DNA from: Dermatophagoides farinae
Lineage: Eukaryota > Arthropoda > Arachnida > Sarcoptiformes > Pyroglyphidae
DNA: 64,000 bases
Direction: 5' to 3'
Assembly (NCBI RefSeq): GCF_024713945.1
Contig: NC_134683.1
Location: 374,501-438,500 of the forward strand
Part shown: positions 13,301-25,300 of the stretch, piece after piece
How the letters are laid out: each line of letters opens with the position of its first letter
Numbering within the stretch: the stretch's first letter is position 1
Program-made: the position numbers and the translations under genes
Notes under the pieces: model-generated
What the model was told of the DNA's origin: nothing
The model's input: only the letters and a program-made list of their open reading frames with translations
Databases searched by the model: none

Positions 13301-16300
13301 GTTGATGTATCGTTGAAAGGCAAAAAACCCGTGAAAGATGGAAAAGATTGGGAGATCAAGATGCCTAAATTTGGATTTAAAAGCCCAAAAGTATCGGGTC
13401 CCGATGTTGATGTCAACGTAGAGCTTCCAGAAGGAGAAATTGATTTGAATCTAAGCCCTAAAGATAAAGAAAATAAAGATTGGGAATTTAAAATGCCAAA
13501 ATTTGGATTCAAAGGTCCGAAAGTATCCGGTCCTGATGTCAATGTTAATGTTGAAATGCCTGAAGTAGAAATTAAAGGACCAAAAGTTGAAGGCGATCTA
13601 GACGTCGAATTAAAAGGAAAATCTCCAGAAAAAGATGGCAAAGGCTGGGAATTTCATATGCCAAAATTTGGCTTCAAAGGTCCGAAAACCTCTGGACCAG
13701 AAATAGACATCAAAGGTCCAAGTGGAAAGATTTCCAGTCCTGAAATGGATGTCAATGTTGATTTACCAGAAGTGGATGTCAAACCACCACAAGTAGAAGG
13801 TGACATCAATTTATCATTGAAGAAAAAACGTGCAAAATCTAAAGAAAAAGATGGAAAAGGATGGGAATTTAGTATGCCTAAATTTGGTTTCAAAGGACCA
13901 AAAGTATCAGGTCCAGATGCGGATGTCAATGTTAATGTTCCGGAAGTTGATGTAAATCTGCCTAATGTTGATTTAAAAGCACCAAATGTTGAAGGTGACA
14001 TTAATCTATCCATCGATGGCAAAAAACCCGAAAGCAAAGATTGGGAATTCAAAATGCCAAAGTTTGGTTTTAAAGGACCGAAATTATCTGGTCCGGATGT
14101 TGAAGTGAAAGCGCCAAAAGTGTCCGGTCCTGATGTGGATCTAAACGTTGAGATGCCCGATGTTAAAGTGAAAGGTCCAAAAGTTGAAGGTGATATTGAT
14201 CTATCCATCGATGGCAAAAAACCCGAAGGAAAAGATTGGGAATTCAAGATGCCAAAATTTGGTTTAAAAGGACCGAAAATATCTGGACCGAATGCCGAAA
14301 TGAATGTTGAAGGTACAAAAATTGATGTCGATTTGCCAAAAGTTGAAGGCGATATCGATTTATCGTTGGATGGCAAAAAAATAGATAAAAATGACAAAGG
14401 ATGGGATTTTAAAATGCCCAAGTTTGGCTTCAAAGGTCCGAAAATCTCTGGGCCAGATATAGATGTCAAAGGATCAAGTGGGAAAATTTCTGGCCCAGAA
14501 ATCGAAATAGATGTTCCACAAATGAGCGCCCCAAAAGTCGAAGGCGATATTGATTTATCGATTGATGGCAAAAAACCAGAAAGCAAAGATTGGGAATTCA
14601 AAATGCCGAAATTCGGTTTCAAAGGTCCCAAAATCTCTGGACCGGATGTTGATTTGGAAGCGCCAAAAGTGTCGGGTCCTGATGTCGATATAAACGTTGA
14701 GATGCCCGATGTTAAAGTGAAAGGTCCAAAAGTTGAAGGCGATATTGATCTTTCCATCGATGGCAAAAAACCCGAAGGCAAAGATTGGGAATTCAAGATG
14801 CCAAAATTCGGTTTTAAAAGTCCCAAAATATCCGGACCTGAAATCGATATTAAAGATCATAAAGTTTCAAAACCAGAGGTTGATGTTGACATTGAAATGC
14901 CACAGGTTGATGTTAAGATGCCCGAACTTGAAAGTGATGTTGATGGCAAAAAACCAGAAGGTTGGGAATTCAAAATGCCGAAATTTGGTTTTAAAGGACC
15001 GAAAATATCTGGTCCAAACGTTGATGTCAATGTTGAATCACCTGATGTCAAGTTGAAAGGTCCAAAAGTTGAAGGTGATATTGATTTATCGATTGATGGC
15101 AAAAAACCCGAAGGAAAAGATTGGGAATTCAAGATGCCAAAATTTGGATTTAAGGGGCCGAAAGTTTCTGGTCCTGATGTCGATGTAAATGTAGAATTAC
15201 CCGATGTTGAAGTAAAAGGACCGAAAGTTGAAGGTGATTTGGATGTATCGATTGATGGTAAAAAACTAGATAAAGATGGTAAAGGTTGGGATTTGAAAAT
15301 GCCGAAATTCGGTTTCAAAGGTCCCAAAATCTCTGGACCGAATGTAGACGTAAAAAGTCCAAGTGGAAAAGTTTCTGGCCCCGAAGTCAATGTTGAATTA
15401 CCAGACGTGAAATTGAAAAGTCCAAAAGTTGAAGGTGATATTGATTTATCGATTGATGGCAAAAAAACTGAAGAAAAAGATTGGGAAATCAAGATGCCAA
15501 AATTTGGATTTAAAGGGCCAAAGATCTCAGGTCCTGATGTAGATGTCAAAGGACCGAGTGGAAAAATAACCGCCCCTGAAATTGATGTTAATGTACCGAA
15601 AGTTGATACCGATATTGAAGGAAATGGCAATTTTGGCCTAAAAGATCGATTTAGACGTGGAAAATCCAAAGAAAAACCAAGCATCGATATTGATGTTGAA
15701 ACCGGATTGGATAGTGCGGAAGTAATTGATTTAAATCTAGATAGCAGCAAAAAAGGTTTCGAAATCTCACTGCCATCATTCGGTATTAGATCGAAAGCTG
15801 GATCACCAGAAATTGAAACAGGAAATGTCAACATCAACTTACCAGAAGTAGACGTGAAAACAAAGAAAAAATTGAAAGATCAACATGATGGTCAAAAAAG
15901 TTTTGAATTTCATTTTCCAAAATTTGGATTCAAAGGCAAAAGTGGAACATTACCTGCACGTGGTAAAATCAGCCCAGAAATCGATGTAGATATGCCTGAT
16001 GTAAAAGTGAAAAAAGGTGGCAGTGATGTCGATATTTCAATGAAAGCTAGTGGTGATCAAAAAATTAAATCACCAAAAACTCGACGTCATTTTACATTAC
16101 CAAGATTCAAGTTTGGTATGAAAGGATCAAGTGGAAAAGTCGGTAGCTTAGATAAACCGGAAATCGATGTTGATGCTGGAAAAGTTGATGTAAACATGCC
16201 TGAAATGAATATGCCGGAAGTGCCTAAAGTTGAAGGTGACATAAATTTATCATTGAAAAAGAAACGTGGAAAATCTAAAGAAAAAGATCGTAAAACACCC

Positions 16301-19300
16301 GAGCCAAAAGAAGGAAAAGATTGGGAATTGAAATTTCCGAAGTTTGGATTTAAAGGACCGAAAATCAGTGGTCCAGATGTGGATATCAAAGCACCTGAAA
16401 TTGATGCAGATGTTGAAATGCCAAAAATTGAAGGCGACATTGATTTGTCTTTGAGCCCAAGCAAAGAAAAGGACAAGAAACAAAAGGAAGGCAAAGATTG
16501 GGATTTCCATATGCCAAAATTTGGTTTCAAAGGATCAAAAGTATCTGGACCAGATGTTGATGTAAATATTGAAATGCCTGACGTCGAAATAAAAGGACCT
16601 AAGGTTGAAGGTGATTTAGATGTATCAATTGATGGCAAAAAACTTGATAAGGATAGTAAAGGCTGGGATGTAAAAATGCCGAAATTCAGTATCAAAGGTC
16701 CTAAAATCTCTGGACCTGATGTCGATTTGAAAAAGCCAAAAGTTTCTGGACAGGATGTTGATTTGAAAGGACCAAAATTCTCTGGTCCAGATGTAGATGT
16801 TGAATTACCAGATGTTAAAGTGAAAGGTCCGAAAGTTGAAGGCGATATTGATTTATCAATTGATGGTAAAAAACCAGAAGGTAAAGGTTGGGACTTGAAA
16901 ATGCCAAAATTCGGTTTCAAAGGTCCCAAAGTCTCTGGGCCAGATGTGGATGTGAATGTTGAAATGCCGGATGTAAATGTCAAAGCTCCTAAGGTAGAAG
17001 GTGATTTGGATGTATCGATTGATGGTAAAAAACTAGATAAAGATGGTAAAGGTTGGGATTTGAAAATGCCAAAATTCGGTTTCAAAGGTCCTAAAATCTC
17101 TGGACCTGATGTCGATTTGAAAGGACCAAAATTCTCTGGCCCAGACGTTGATGTCAATGTCAATGTTCTTGATATAGATATCAAAGCGCCTAAAGTCTCT
17201 GGACCTGATGTAGATGTGAACGTTGAATTACCCGATGTGAAAGTGAAAGGTCCGAAGGTTGATATTGATTTATCGATTGATGGTAAAAAACCTGAAGGAA
17301 AAGACTGGGAATTCAAAATGCCGAAATTCGGTTTCAAAGGTCCCAAAATCTCTGGACCAGATGTAGACGTCAAAGGTCCAAGTGGAACAATCTCTGGCCC
17401 AGAAATCGAAGTTGATATTCCACAAATGAGCGCACCGAAAGTTGAAGGTGATTTGGATGTATCGATTGATGGTAAAAAACTAGATAAAGATGGTAAAGGT
17501 TGGGATTTGAAAATGCCAAAATTCGGTTTCAAAGGCCCTAAAATTTCTGGGCCTGATGTCGATTTGAAAGGACCAAAATTCTCTGGTCCAGAAGCTGATG
17601 TCAATGTTGATTTACCAGATGTGAATGTGAAAAGTCCAAAAGTTGAAGGCGATATTGATTTATCGATTGATGGTAAAAAACCAGATGGTAAAGATTGGGA
17701 ATTCAAAATGCCGAAATTCGGTTTCAAAGGTCCTAAAATCTCTGGACCTGATGTCGATTTGAAAGCGCCAAAAGTCTCAAGTCCAGATATGGATGTGAAT
17801 GTTGAAATGCCACAGGTTGATGTTAAGATGCCCGAACTTGAAGGTGACGTTAATTTGACAAGTGGTAATGAAAAATCAGATAAAGATAGTGAGGGATGGA
17901 AATTCAAAATGCCAAAATTCGGGTTTAAAGGTCCCAAGATCTCTGGACCGGATGTAGATTTGAAAGGTCCAAAAGTTTCTGGTCCTGATGTCGATTTAAA
18001 TGTTGAATTGCAGGATGTCAATGTAAAAGGACCAAAAATCTCTGGCCCTGATGTTGGTATCGATGTGAAAATGCCTGAAGTTGAAGTTGACACATCTAAA
18101 ATTGAAGGTGATATTAATTTATCATTAAAAAAGAAACGAGGAAAATCAAAAGAAAAAGATGGTAAAAGTTGGGATTTTCATATGCCTAAGTTCGGAATAA
18201 AAGGACCAAAAGTATCCAGTCCAGATGTAGATGTCAATGTTGAAATGCCTGATGTTGAATTTGACTTACCCAAAGTTGAAGGTGATGCTAATCTTTCGCT
18301 GAAAAAGAAACGTGGAAAATCCAAAGATAGAGACACTAAATCACCAGAAAAAGATGGTAAAGGATGGGATTTTCATATGCCAAAATTTAGCTTCAAAGGG
18401 CCAAAAGTCTCTGGACCAGATGTAGATGTAAATGTTGATATGCCAGATGCAGATGTTGAGCTACCAAAAGTTGAAGGCGACATCAATTTATCACTGAAAA
18501 AGAAACGTGATAAATCCAGGGAAAAAGACCGCGAAACTCCAGAACCTAAAGACAGTAAAGATTTTGAATTTCATATGCCAAAATTTGGTTTCAAAGGACC
18601 GAAAATATCCGGTCCAGATGTAGATATTAAAGGTCCGAGTGGAAAACTAACTGGTCCTGAAATTGATATTGATGCTCCACAAATGGAGGTAAAAATGCCG
18701 GAAATACAAGGTGATGTCGATAGTTCGTTGAAAGGTAAATCGCCAGAAAAAGATGGCAAAGGTTGGGATTTGAAAATGCCGAAATTCGGATTCAAAGGTC
18801 CGAAAATCTCAGGTCCAGATATCGATCTCAAAGGACCAAAAGTTTCTGGTCTTGATGTTGATCTCGAAGTTCCAAGCGGTGAAATCCGGGGCCCAGAAAT
18901 CGAAATAGATGTTCCAAAAATGAGTGCTCCGAAAATTGAAAGCGATATTGATTTATCGATTGATGGCAAAAAGCCAGAAGGCAAAGATTGGGAATTCAAA
19001 ATGCCCAAATTCGGTTTCAAAGGTCCAAAAATCTCTGGTCCTGATGTTGATTTAAAAGCGCCAAAAGTTTCTGGTCCAGACGTTGATGTCAACGTTGATT
19101 TACCAGATGTGAAAGTGAAAGGTCCGAAAGTTGAAGGAGACATTGATTTATCGGTTGATGGTAAAAAACCCGAAGGAAAAGACTGGGAATTCAAAATGCC
19201 GAAATTCGGTTTCAAAGGTCCCAAAATCTCTGGACCGGATGTAGATGTCAAAGGTCCAAGTGGAAAAATTTCTGGTCCAGAAATAGAAGTTGATATACCA

Positions 19301-22300
19301 CAAATGAGCGCACCGAAAGTTGAAGGTGATATTGATCTATCCATCGATGGGAAAAAACCCGAAGGCAAAGATTGGGAATTCAAGATGCCGAAATTCGGTT
19401 TTAAAGGGCCAAAAATATCTGGTCCTGATGTTGATTTAAAAGTTTCTGGTCGTGATGTCGATGTGAATGTTGAATTACCAGATGTGGAAGTGAAAGGTCC
19501 AAAAGTTGAAGGTAAATTAGATGTTTCAATTGATGGTAAAAAAGATGGAAAAGGATGGGATTTTAAAATGCCGAAGTTTGGTTTTAAAGGACCGAAATTA
19601 TCTGGACCTGATATCGATTTGAAAGGACCAAAAGTTTCTGGTCCAGACGTTGATGTCAATGTCAATGCTTCTGATGTAGATATCAAAACGCCAAAAGTCT
19701 CTGGTCCTGATGTAGATGTTAAATTACCAGATGTGAAATTGAAAGGTCAGAAAGTTTCTGGTCCCGATGTTGATGTGTATGTAGAAATGCCACAGGTTGA
19801 TGTTAAGATGCCCAAACTTGAAGGTGAAGTTGATTTGTCAATTAATGGTAAAAAACTTGATAAAAATAGTAAAGGTTGGGATTTGAAAATGCCGAAATTC
19901 GGTTTCAAAGGTCCAAAAATCTCTGGACCGGATGTTGATTTGAAAGGACCAAAAGTCACTGGTCCAGATGTAGATGTCAATGTTGATTTACCAGATGTGA
20001 AAGTGAAAAGTCCAAAAGTTGAAGGCGATATTGATTTATCAATTGATGGTAAAAAAACAGAAGGTAAAGATTGGGAATTCAAAATGCCAAAATTCGGTTT
20101 CAAAGGTCCCAAAGTCTCTGGACCAGATGTGGATGTTGAAATGCCAGATGTAAATGTCAAAGGTCCTAAGGTAGAAGGTGATTTGGATGTATCGATTGAT
20201 GGTAAAAAAGATGGAAAAGGATGGGAATTGAAAATGCCAAAATTCGGTTTCAAAGGTCCAAAAATCTCTGGACCGGATGTTGATTTGAAAGGACCAAAAG
20301 TCACTGGTCCAGATGTAGATGTCAATGTTGATTTACCAGATGTGAAAGTGAAAAGTCCAAAAGTTGAAGGCGATATTGATTTATCGATTGATGGTAAAAA
20401 ACCAGATGGTAAAGGTTGGGACTTGAAAATGCCAAAATTCGGTTTCAAAGGTCCTAAAATCTCTGGACCTGATGTGGATGCGAATGTTGAAATTCCAGAT
20501 GTAAATGTCAAAGGTCCTAAGGTAGAAGGTGATTTGGATGCATCGATTGATGGTAAAAAACTAGATAAAGATGGTAAAGGTTGGGATTTGAAAATGCCAA
20601 AATTCGGCTTCAAAGGTCCGAAAATCTCAGGTCCAGATGTCGATCTCAAAGGACCGAAAATATCTGGTCCAGACGTTGATGTCAACGTTGATTTACCAGA
20701 TGTGAAAGTGAAGGGTCCGAAAGTTGAAGGCGATATTGATTTATCGATTGATGGTAAAAAACCTGAAGGAAAAGACTGGGAATTCAAAATGCCTAAATTT
20801 GGTTTCAAAGGTCCTAAAATCTCTGGACCAGATGTAGACATCAAAGGTGCAAGTGGAAAAATTTCTAGCCCAGAAATCAAAGTTGATACTCCACAAATGA
20901 GCGCACCGAAAGTTGAAGGTGATTTGGATGTATCGATTGATGGTAAAAAACTAGATAAAGATGGTAAAGGTTGGGATTTGAAAATGCCGAAATTCGGTTT
21001 CAAAGGTCCCAAAGTCTCTGGGCCAGACGTAGATGTGAATGTTGGAATTCCAGATGTAAATGTCAAAGCTCCTAAGGTAGAAGGTGATTTGGATGTATCG
21101 ATTGATGGTAAAAAACTAGATAAAGATGGTAAAGGTTGGGATTTGAAAATGCCAAAATTCGGTTTCAAAGGTCCTAAAATCTCTGGACCTGATGTCGATT
21201 TGAAAGGACCAAAATTCTCTGGCCCAGACGTTGATGTCAATGTCAATGTTCCTGATATAGATGTCAAAGCGCCTAAAGTAGATGCACCTGATTTAGATGT
21301 GAACGTTGAATTACCCGATGTGAAAGTGAAAGGTCCGAAGGTTGATATTGATTTATCGATTGATGGTAAAAAACCTGAAGGAAAAGACTGGGAATTCAAA
21401 ATGCCAAAATTCGGTTTCAAAGGTCCCAAAATCTCTGGACCAGATGTAGACGTCCAAGGTGCAAGTGGAAAAATTTCTAGCCCAGAAATCAAAGTTGATA
21501 TTCCACAAATGAGCGCACCGAAAGTTGAAGGTGATTTGGATGTATCGATTGATGGTAAAAAACTAGATAAAGATGGTAAAGGTTGGGACTTGAAAATGCC
21601 AAAATTCGGTTTCAAAGGCCCTAAAATTTCTGGGCCTGATGTCGATTTGAAAGGACCAAAATTCTCTGGTCCAGAAGCTGATGTCAATGTTGATTTACCA
21701 GATGTGAATGTGAAAAGTCCGAAAGTCGATGGCGATTTAGATGTTACAATTGATGGTAAAAAAGATGGAAAAGGGTGGGATTTTAAAATGCCGAAGTTTG
21801 GTTTTATAGGACCGAAAATATCTGGTCCTGATGTTGATTTAAAAGCGCCAGAAGTTTCTGGTCCTGATGTCGATGTGAATGTTGAATCATCTGATATCAA
21901 GTTGAAAGGTCCAAAAGTTGAAGGTGAATTCGATTTGTCAATAGATAAAAAACAGGATAAAGAAGGCAAAGGTTGGGAATTTCATATGCCGAAATTTGGC
22001 TTCAAAGGTCACAAAATCTCTGGGCCAGATGTAGAAGTCAAAGGTCCAAGTGGAAAAATTTCTGGTCCAGAAATCGAAGTTGTTATTCCACAAATGAGCG
22101 CACCAAAAGTTGAAGGTGATTTAGATGTTTCGATCGATACAAAAAAACCAGATAAAGAGAGTAAAGGTTGGGAATTTCATATGCCAAAGTTTGGTCTTAA
22201 AGGTCCAAAAATATCCGGTCCGGAGGTAACTATGCCTGATGTTGATGTAAAAGGTCCAAAAGTCGAAGGTACCGATATTGATTTAACATTGTCTCCGAAC

Positions 22301-25300
22301 AAAGATCCTAAATCAAAAGACGGTAAAGAATGGGAATTTCATTTGCCTAAATTTGGTTTCAAAAGTCCAAGTGATAAAATCAGAGGGCCAGATGTTCCAG
22401 AAGCAAAACCGCTTGAAGGAGAAATTGATATTCATGGACCAAGATTAAAACGTGGAAAATCTGAAGAAAAAGATGTTCGTACATCATCATCACCATCAAA
22501 AGACAAAGAATCACGTAGTTTTCATTTTACATTACCAAGATTTCGTTTGAAAAGTAAAAGTCCAAAAGCAAAATTGACCACTTCTTCACTGTCAGCTGAA
22601 GCACCAGACATTGAATCGCCAGAAATATCTATAAAAGGAAAGAAAAAACTAAAACCAAGTGATCGATCAGCAACATTACCTGCTGGTGATATTGAAGAAT
22701 CTGTTGAAAGTAAAACTGGTACCTTAACGTTTGGTCTTCGAAGTCCATTAAGACGTGCAAAATCCAAATCCAAATCACCTGAAACAAAGAAAAAATTAGA
22801 TAATATTGAAATCGATATTGAAAGTCGAATTGATAAACCAATTGAAGTTATTGATTTGGATATTCGTGATAAACGATCAAAATCCCGTGATCGTGATGTT
22901 CAAACTTCATCACCACCAACAACAACTGATCAATCAAGTGATGGAAAAGGATTTGATATTCATTTGCCAAAATTTGGCGTTAAATCACCGGAAAAAACGA
23001 GTGAAATTAATGTGAGTGCTGGTGATGTTGATATAAAAACCGAAATCGAAAAGAAAGATCTAAAACCGAAACGTAGTAAATCAAAAGAAAAAGAACCAAA
23101 AGATAAAAAGAAAAAAGATGACGATGAAAAAGATGGTGATGAACACAAGAAGCCAAAAGATTTGGATACAGCATTCATTGAAGCGATTGAAACATTAGAA
23201 TCAGGTAGCAAAGATCGATCAACAGGATTGAAATTTCCAAAATTAAGTTTTAAACGTCGCGATAAACGTGATGCAAATTATGATGACGATAGTCGTGGTA
23301 AATCACCTACACCTGGTAAAGAACCAACAAATAATGATGAAGAAAAAGAAAAGAAAAAAACACGTAAATCAAAATCACCAAAAGAAAGAGATGTCGTTGA
23401 TCAAACTACAAAATCACAAGATTTTAATGAAAAAGTTCCCAGCATATCAACAGCTATTTATGGAAAATTTTCTGGAAAACAAAAAATTCCAGAAGGAAGC
23501 TCAGGAATAACAATGCCAGGATTGGGCCGAACAGATAAAGATAAACAAGAATTTTTAAAAGCATATCCACCAATAAAATCGGAAGATGCTGATGAAAAAA
23601 TTATCATTCGTTTTGTATTGCTGAAGTCCGGTAACAATGAACAACCATTGGAAGAAGTTCGATTGGATTCGACAAAATCTGAAAAACAAATCAAAGAAGC
23701 TATACGTTCGGCTATTCAATCTGCCATTTCGAAACCACTCACTGACCAGCAACAAACAAAAATTCTTGCCCGTGTTATTCGTGTGAAATCAGATGGTGAA
23801 AAATTTCTTAAAGAATACGAAATTGATCCAAAAAATTCGGCAGTTTTAGATGATGTACAACAGGCATTGATATCAACAAAACCAACGATGATGATGATGA
23901 TGAAACCAAGTGAATCATCAGATGATCAGACTGAAAAAATCATACTCCAGTCATTGGCAATCAAACCGAAAAATGGTAAAGAAGAAAAAATCGATAGTAT
24001 TGAATTGTCAGCGAGAAATTCAGATCAAGAAATCAAAGACATTCTTTGTAAATTGATTGAAAAATCTTTACCGAAAACTACAAATGAAGCAGATACAACG
24101 GTGGTCATAATCAGAATGATTGCCATTAAACCAAATGGTAATGAGAAAATTATGGAAGAATTTCGTTTGGAACCGAAACATTCACCCGAAGAAACAATGG
24201 AAAAAATTTCACCAAAAATTTTTAAACCATTACGAGCACTATCTATTGATAGAAAAAGACCGAATAAAATTATTCGAATCATTCTACGTAAACCAAATGG
24301 TGATGAACAAGTCGACGATCTAATTATTGATCCAAAAACTAGCGCCAAAGATATTGATGATCTTATCAAAGATAGTATCGAACGGAAATTACCACAAATC
24401 AAAAAAATTAATACAAAAATCATCACCAGAATTATTGATTTAAAACCTGGTGAAGAAGAATCAATGGAAGAATTTGAAATTCAGCCAGAAATAGCCGAGA
24501 AAAATCTTGAATGATGCAATCAAGCGGGCACCACGTATACGATCATCAAAGAAAAAAGATTCCTACGGAAGAATAATAACGAAAATTTTCAAACGTAAAC
24601 CTGACGGAAAAGAAAGTGTCGAAGAAATCATTGAAGATCCTAAAATGACTGGCAAAGATATTGGGGATGACCATCAATTCGGTATGTTTTTTGAGTAATT
24701 TTTGTTGAAAAATATTCAACAAATTTTCATTATTGCAACACAAAAAAAAACTTTCAACAGGTTTCCCAAGTTTTAGATTTAAATTGCCAGAATTTGGTTG
24801 GCAATCATTGGATAGTGTGGAAAAAGATGTGAAAAAACCAAAGAAAATCATACGTATTATATTGAAAACTCCGAATGGACATGAAACAATTGATGATCAA
24901 TATATTGATCCTGATACCGATGTGAAACAAGTGGAAAAATTGTTGATGGAAAAAATCCATTCCAAACTATCGGATGTTCCGGATTCACAAACAAAAATCA
25001 TTGGTAAAATAATTGATTTGAAACCAGGTGACAAGGAAACTATCGAAGAATTTGAACTTGATTCAGATATAGCAAAAAAAGATTTGAAAAATGTTCTCGA
25101 ACAAACGCCAAGAACAAAAACAACGAAACAAAAAGATCCATTGGGAAGAATTATAACGAAAATTTTCCGTCGAAAACCAGATGGTAAAGAAACCATTGAA
25201 GAACATCTGGAAGATCCAAAAGAAACTGGTCGTGATATTGGTGATGATACACTTGGTAAGTTCGTCTATTCAAAATTCTGATTTGAATTGACATTTGAAA

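Larger units (their letters stand above)
12580..22380 (+). repeat. AHNAK-like repeat array (about 45-48 units) in exon 2
   Basis: The exon encodes repeats of about 50-90 residues (average near 67). Each is anchored by W(E/D)(F/L)KMPKFGFKGPK, followed by (I/V)SGPDVD(V/L), VNVE(M/L)PDV, KGPKVEGD(I/L)D and SIDGKK. By hand I count about 45-48 anchors. The pattern of MPKF, GPKV(S/E)G and alternating PDVDV is that of vertebrate AHNAK/AHNAK2 central repeats and is expected to form extended beta-type structure. Some units carry KKKRGKSKEKD inserts (e.g. near 12715, 13830, 16255, 18130, 18300, 18500), possible phosphosites. Two FGLKDRFRRGKSKEK blocks (about 12510 and 15630) bracket the first third. 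DNA identity between units is very high toward the 3' half. Confidence 0.9.

Noticed and set aside
12187-22000. Long minus-strand open frames (up to about 740 codons) opposite the AHNAK-like array
   Set aside because: They are reverse-complement readings of the sense repeats (SGPEILGPLKPNFGI being the mirror of the KFGFKGPK...SGP unit). They arise because the repeated sense codons rarely create stops in that antisense frame. They have no independent start or splice structure.
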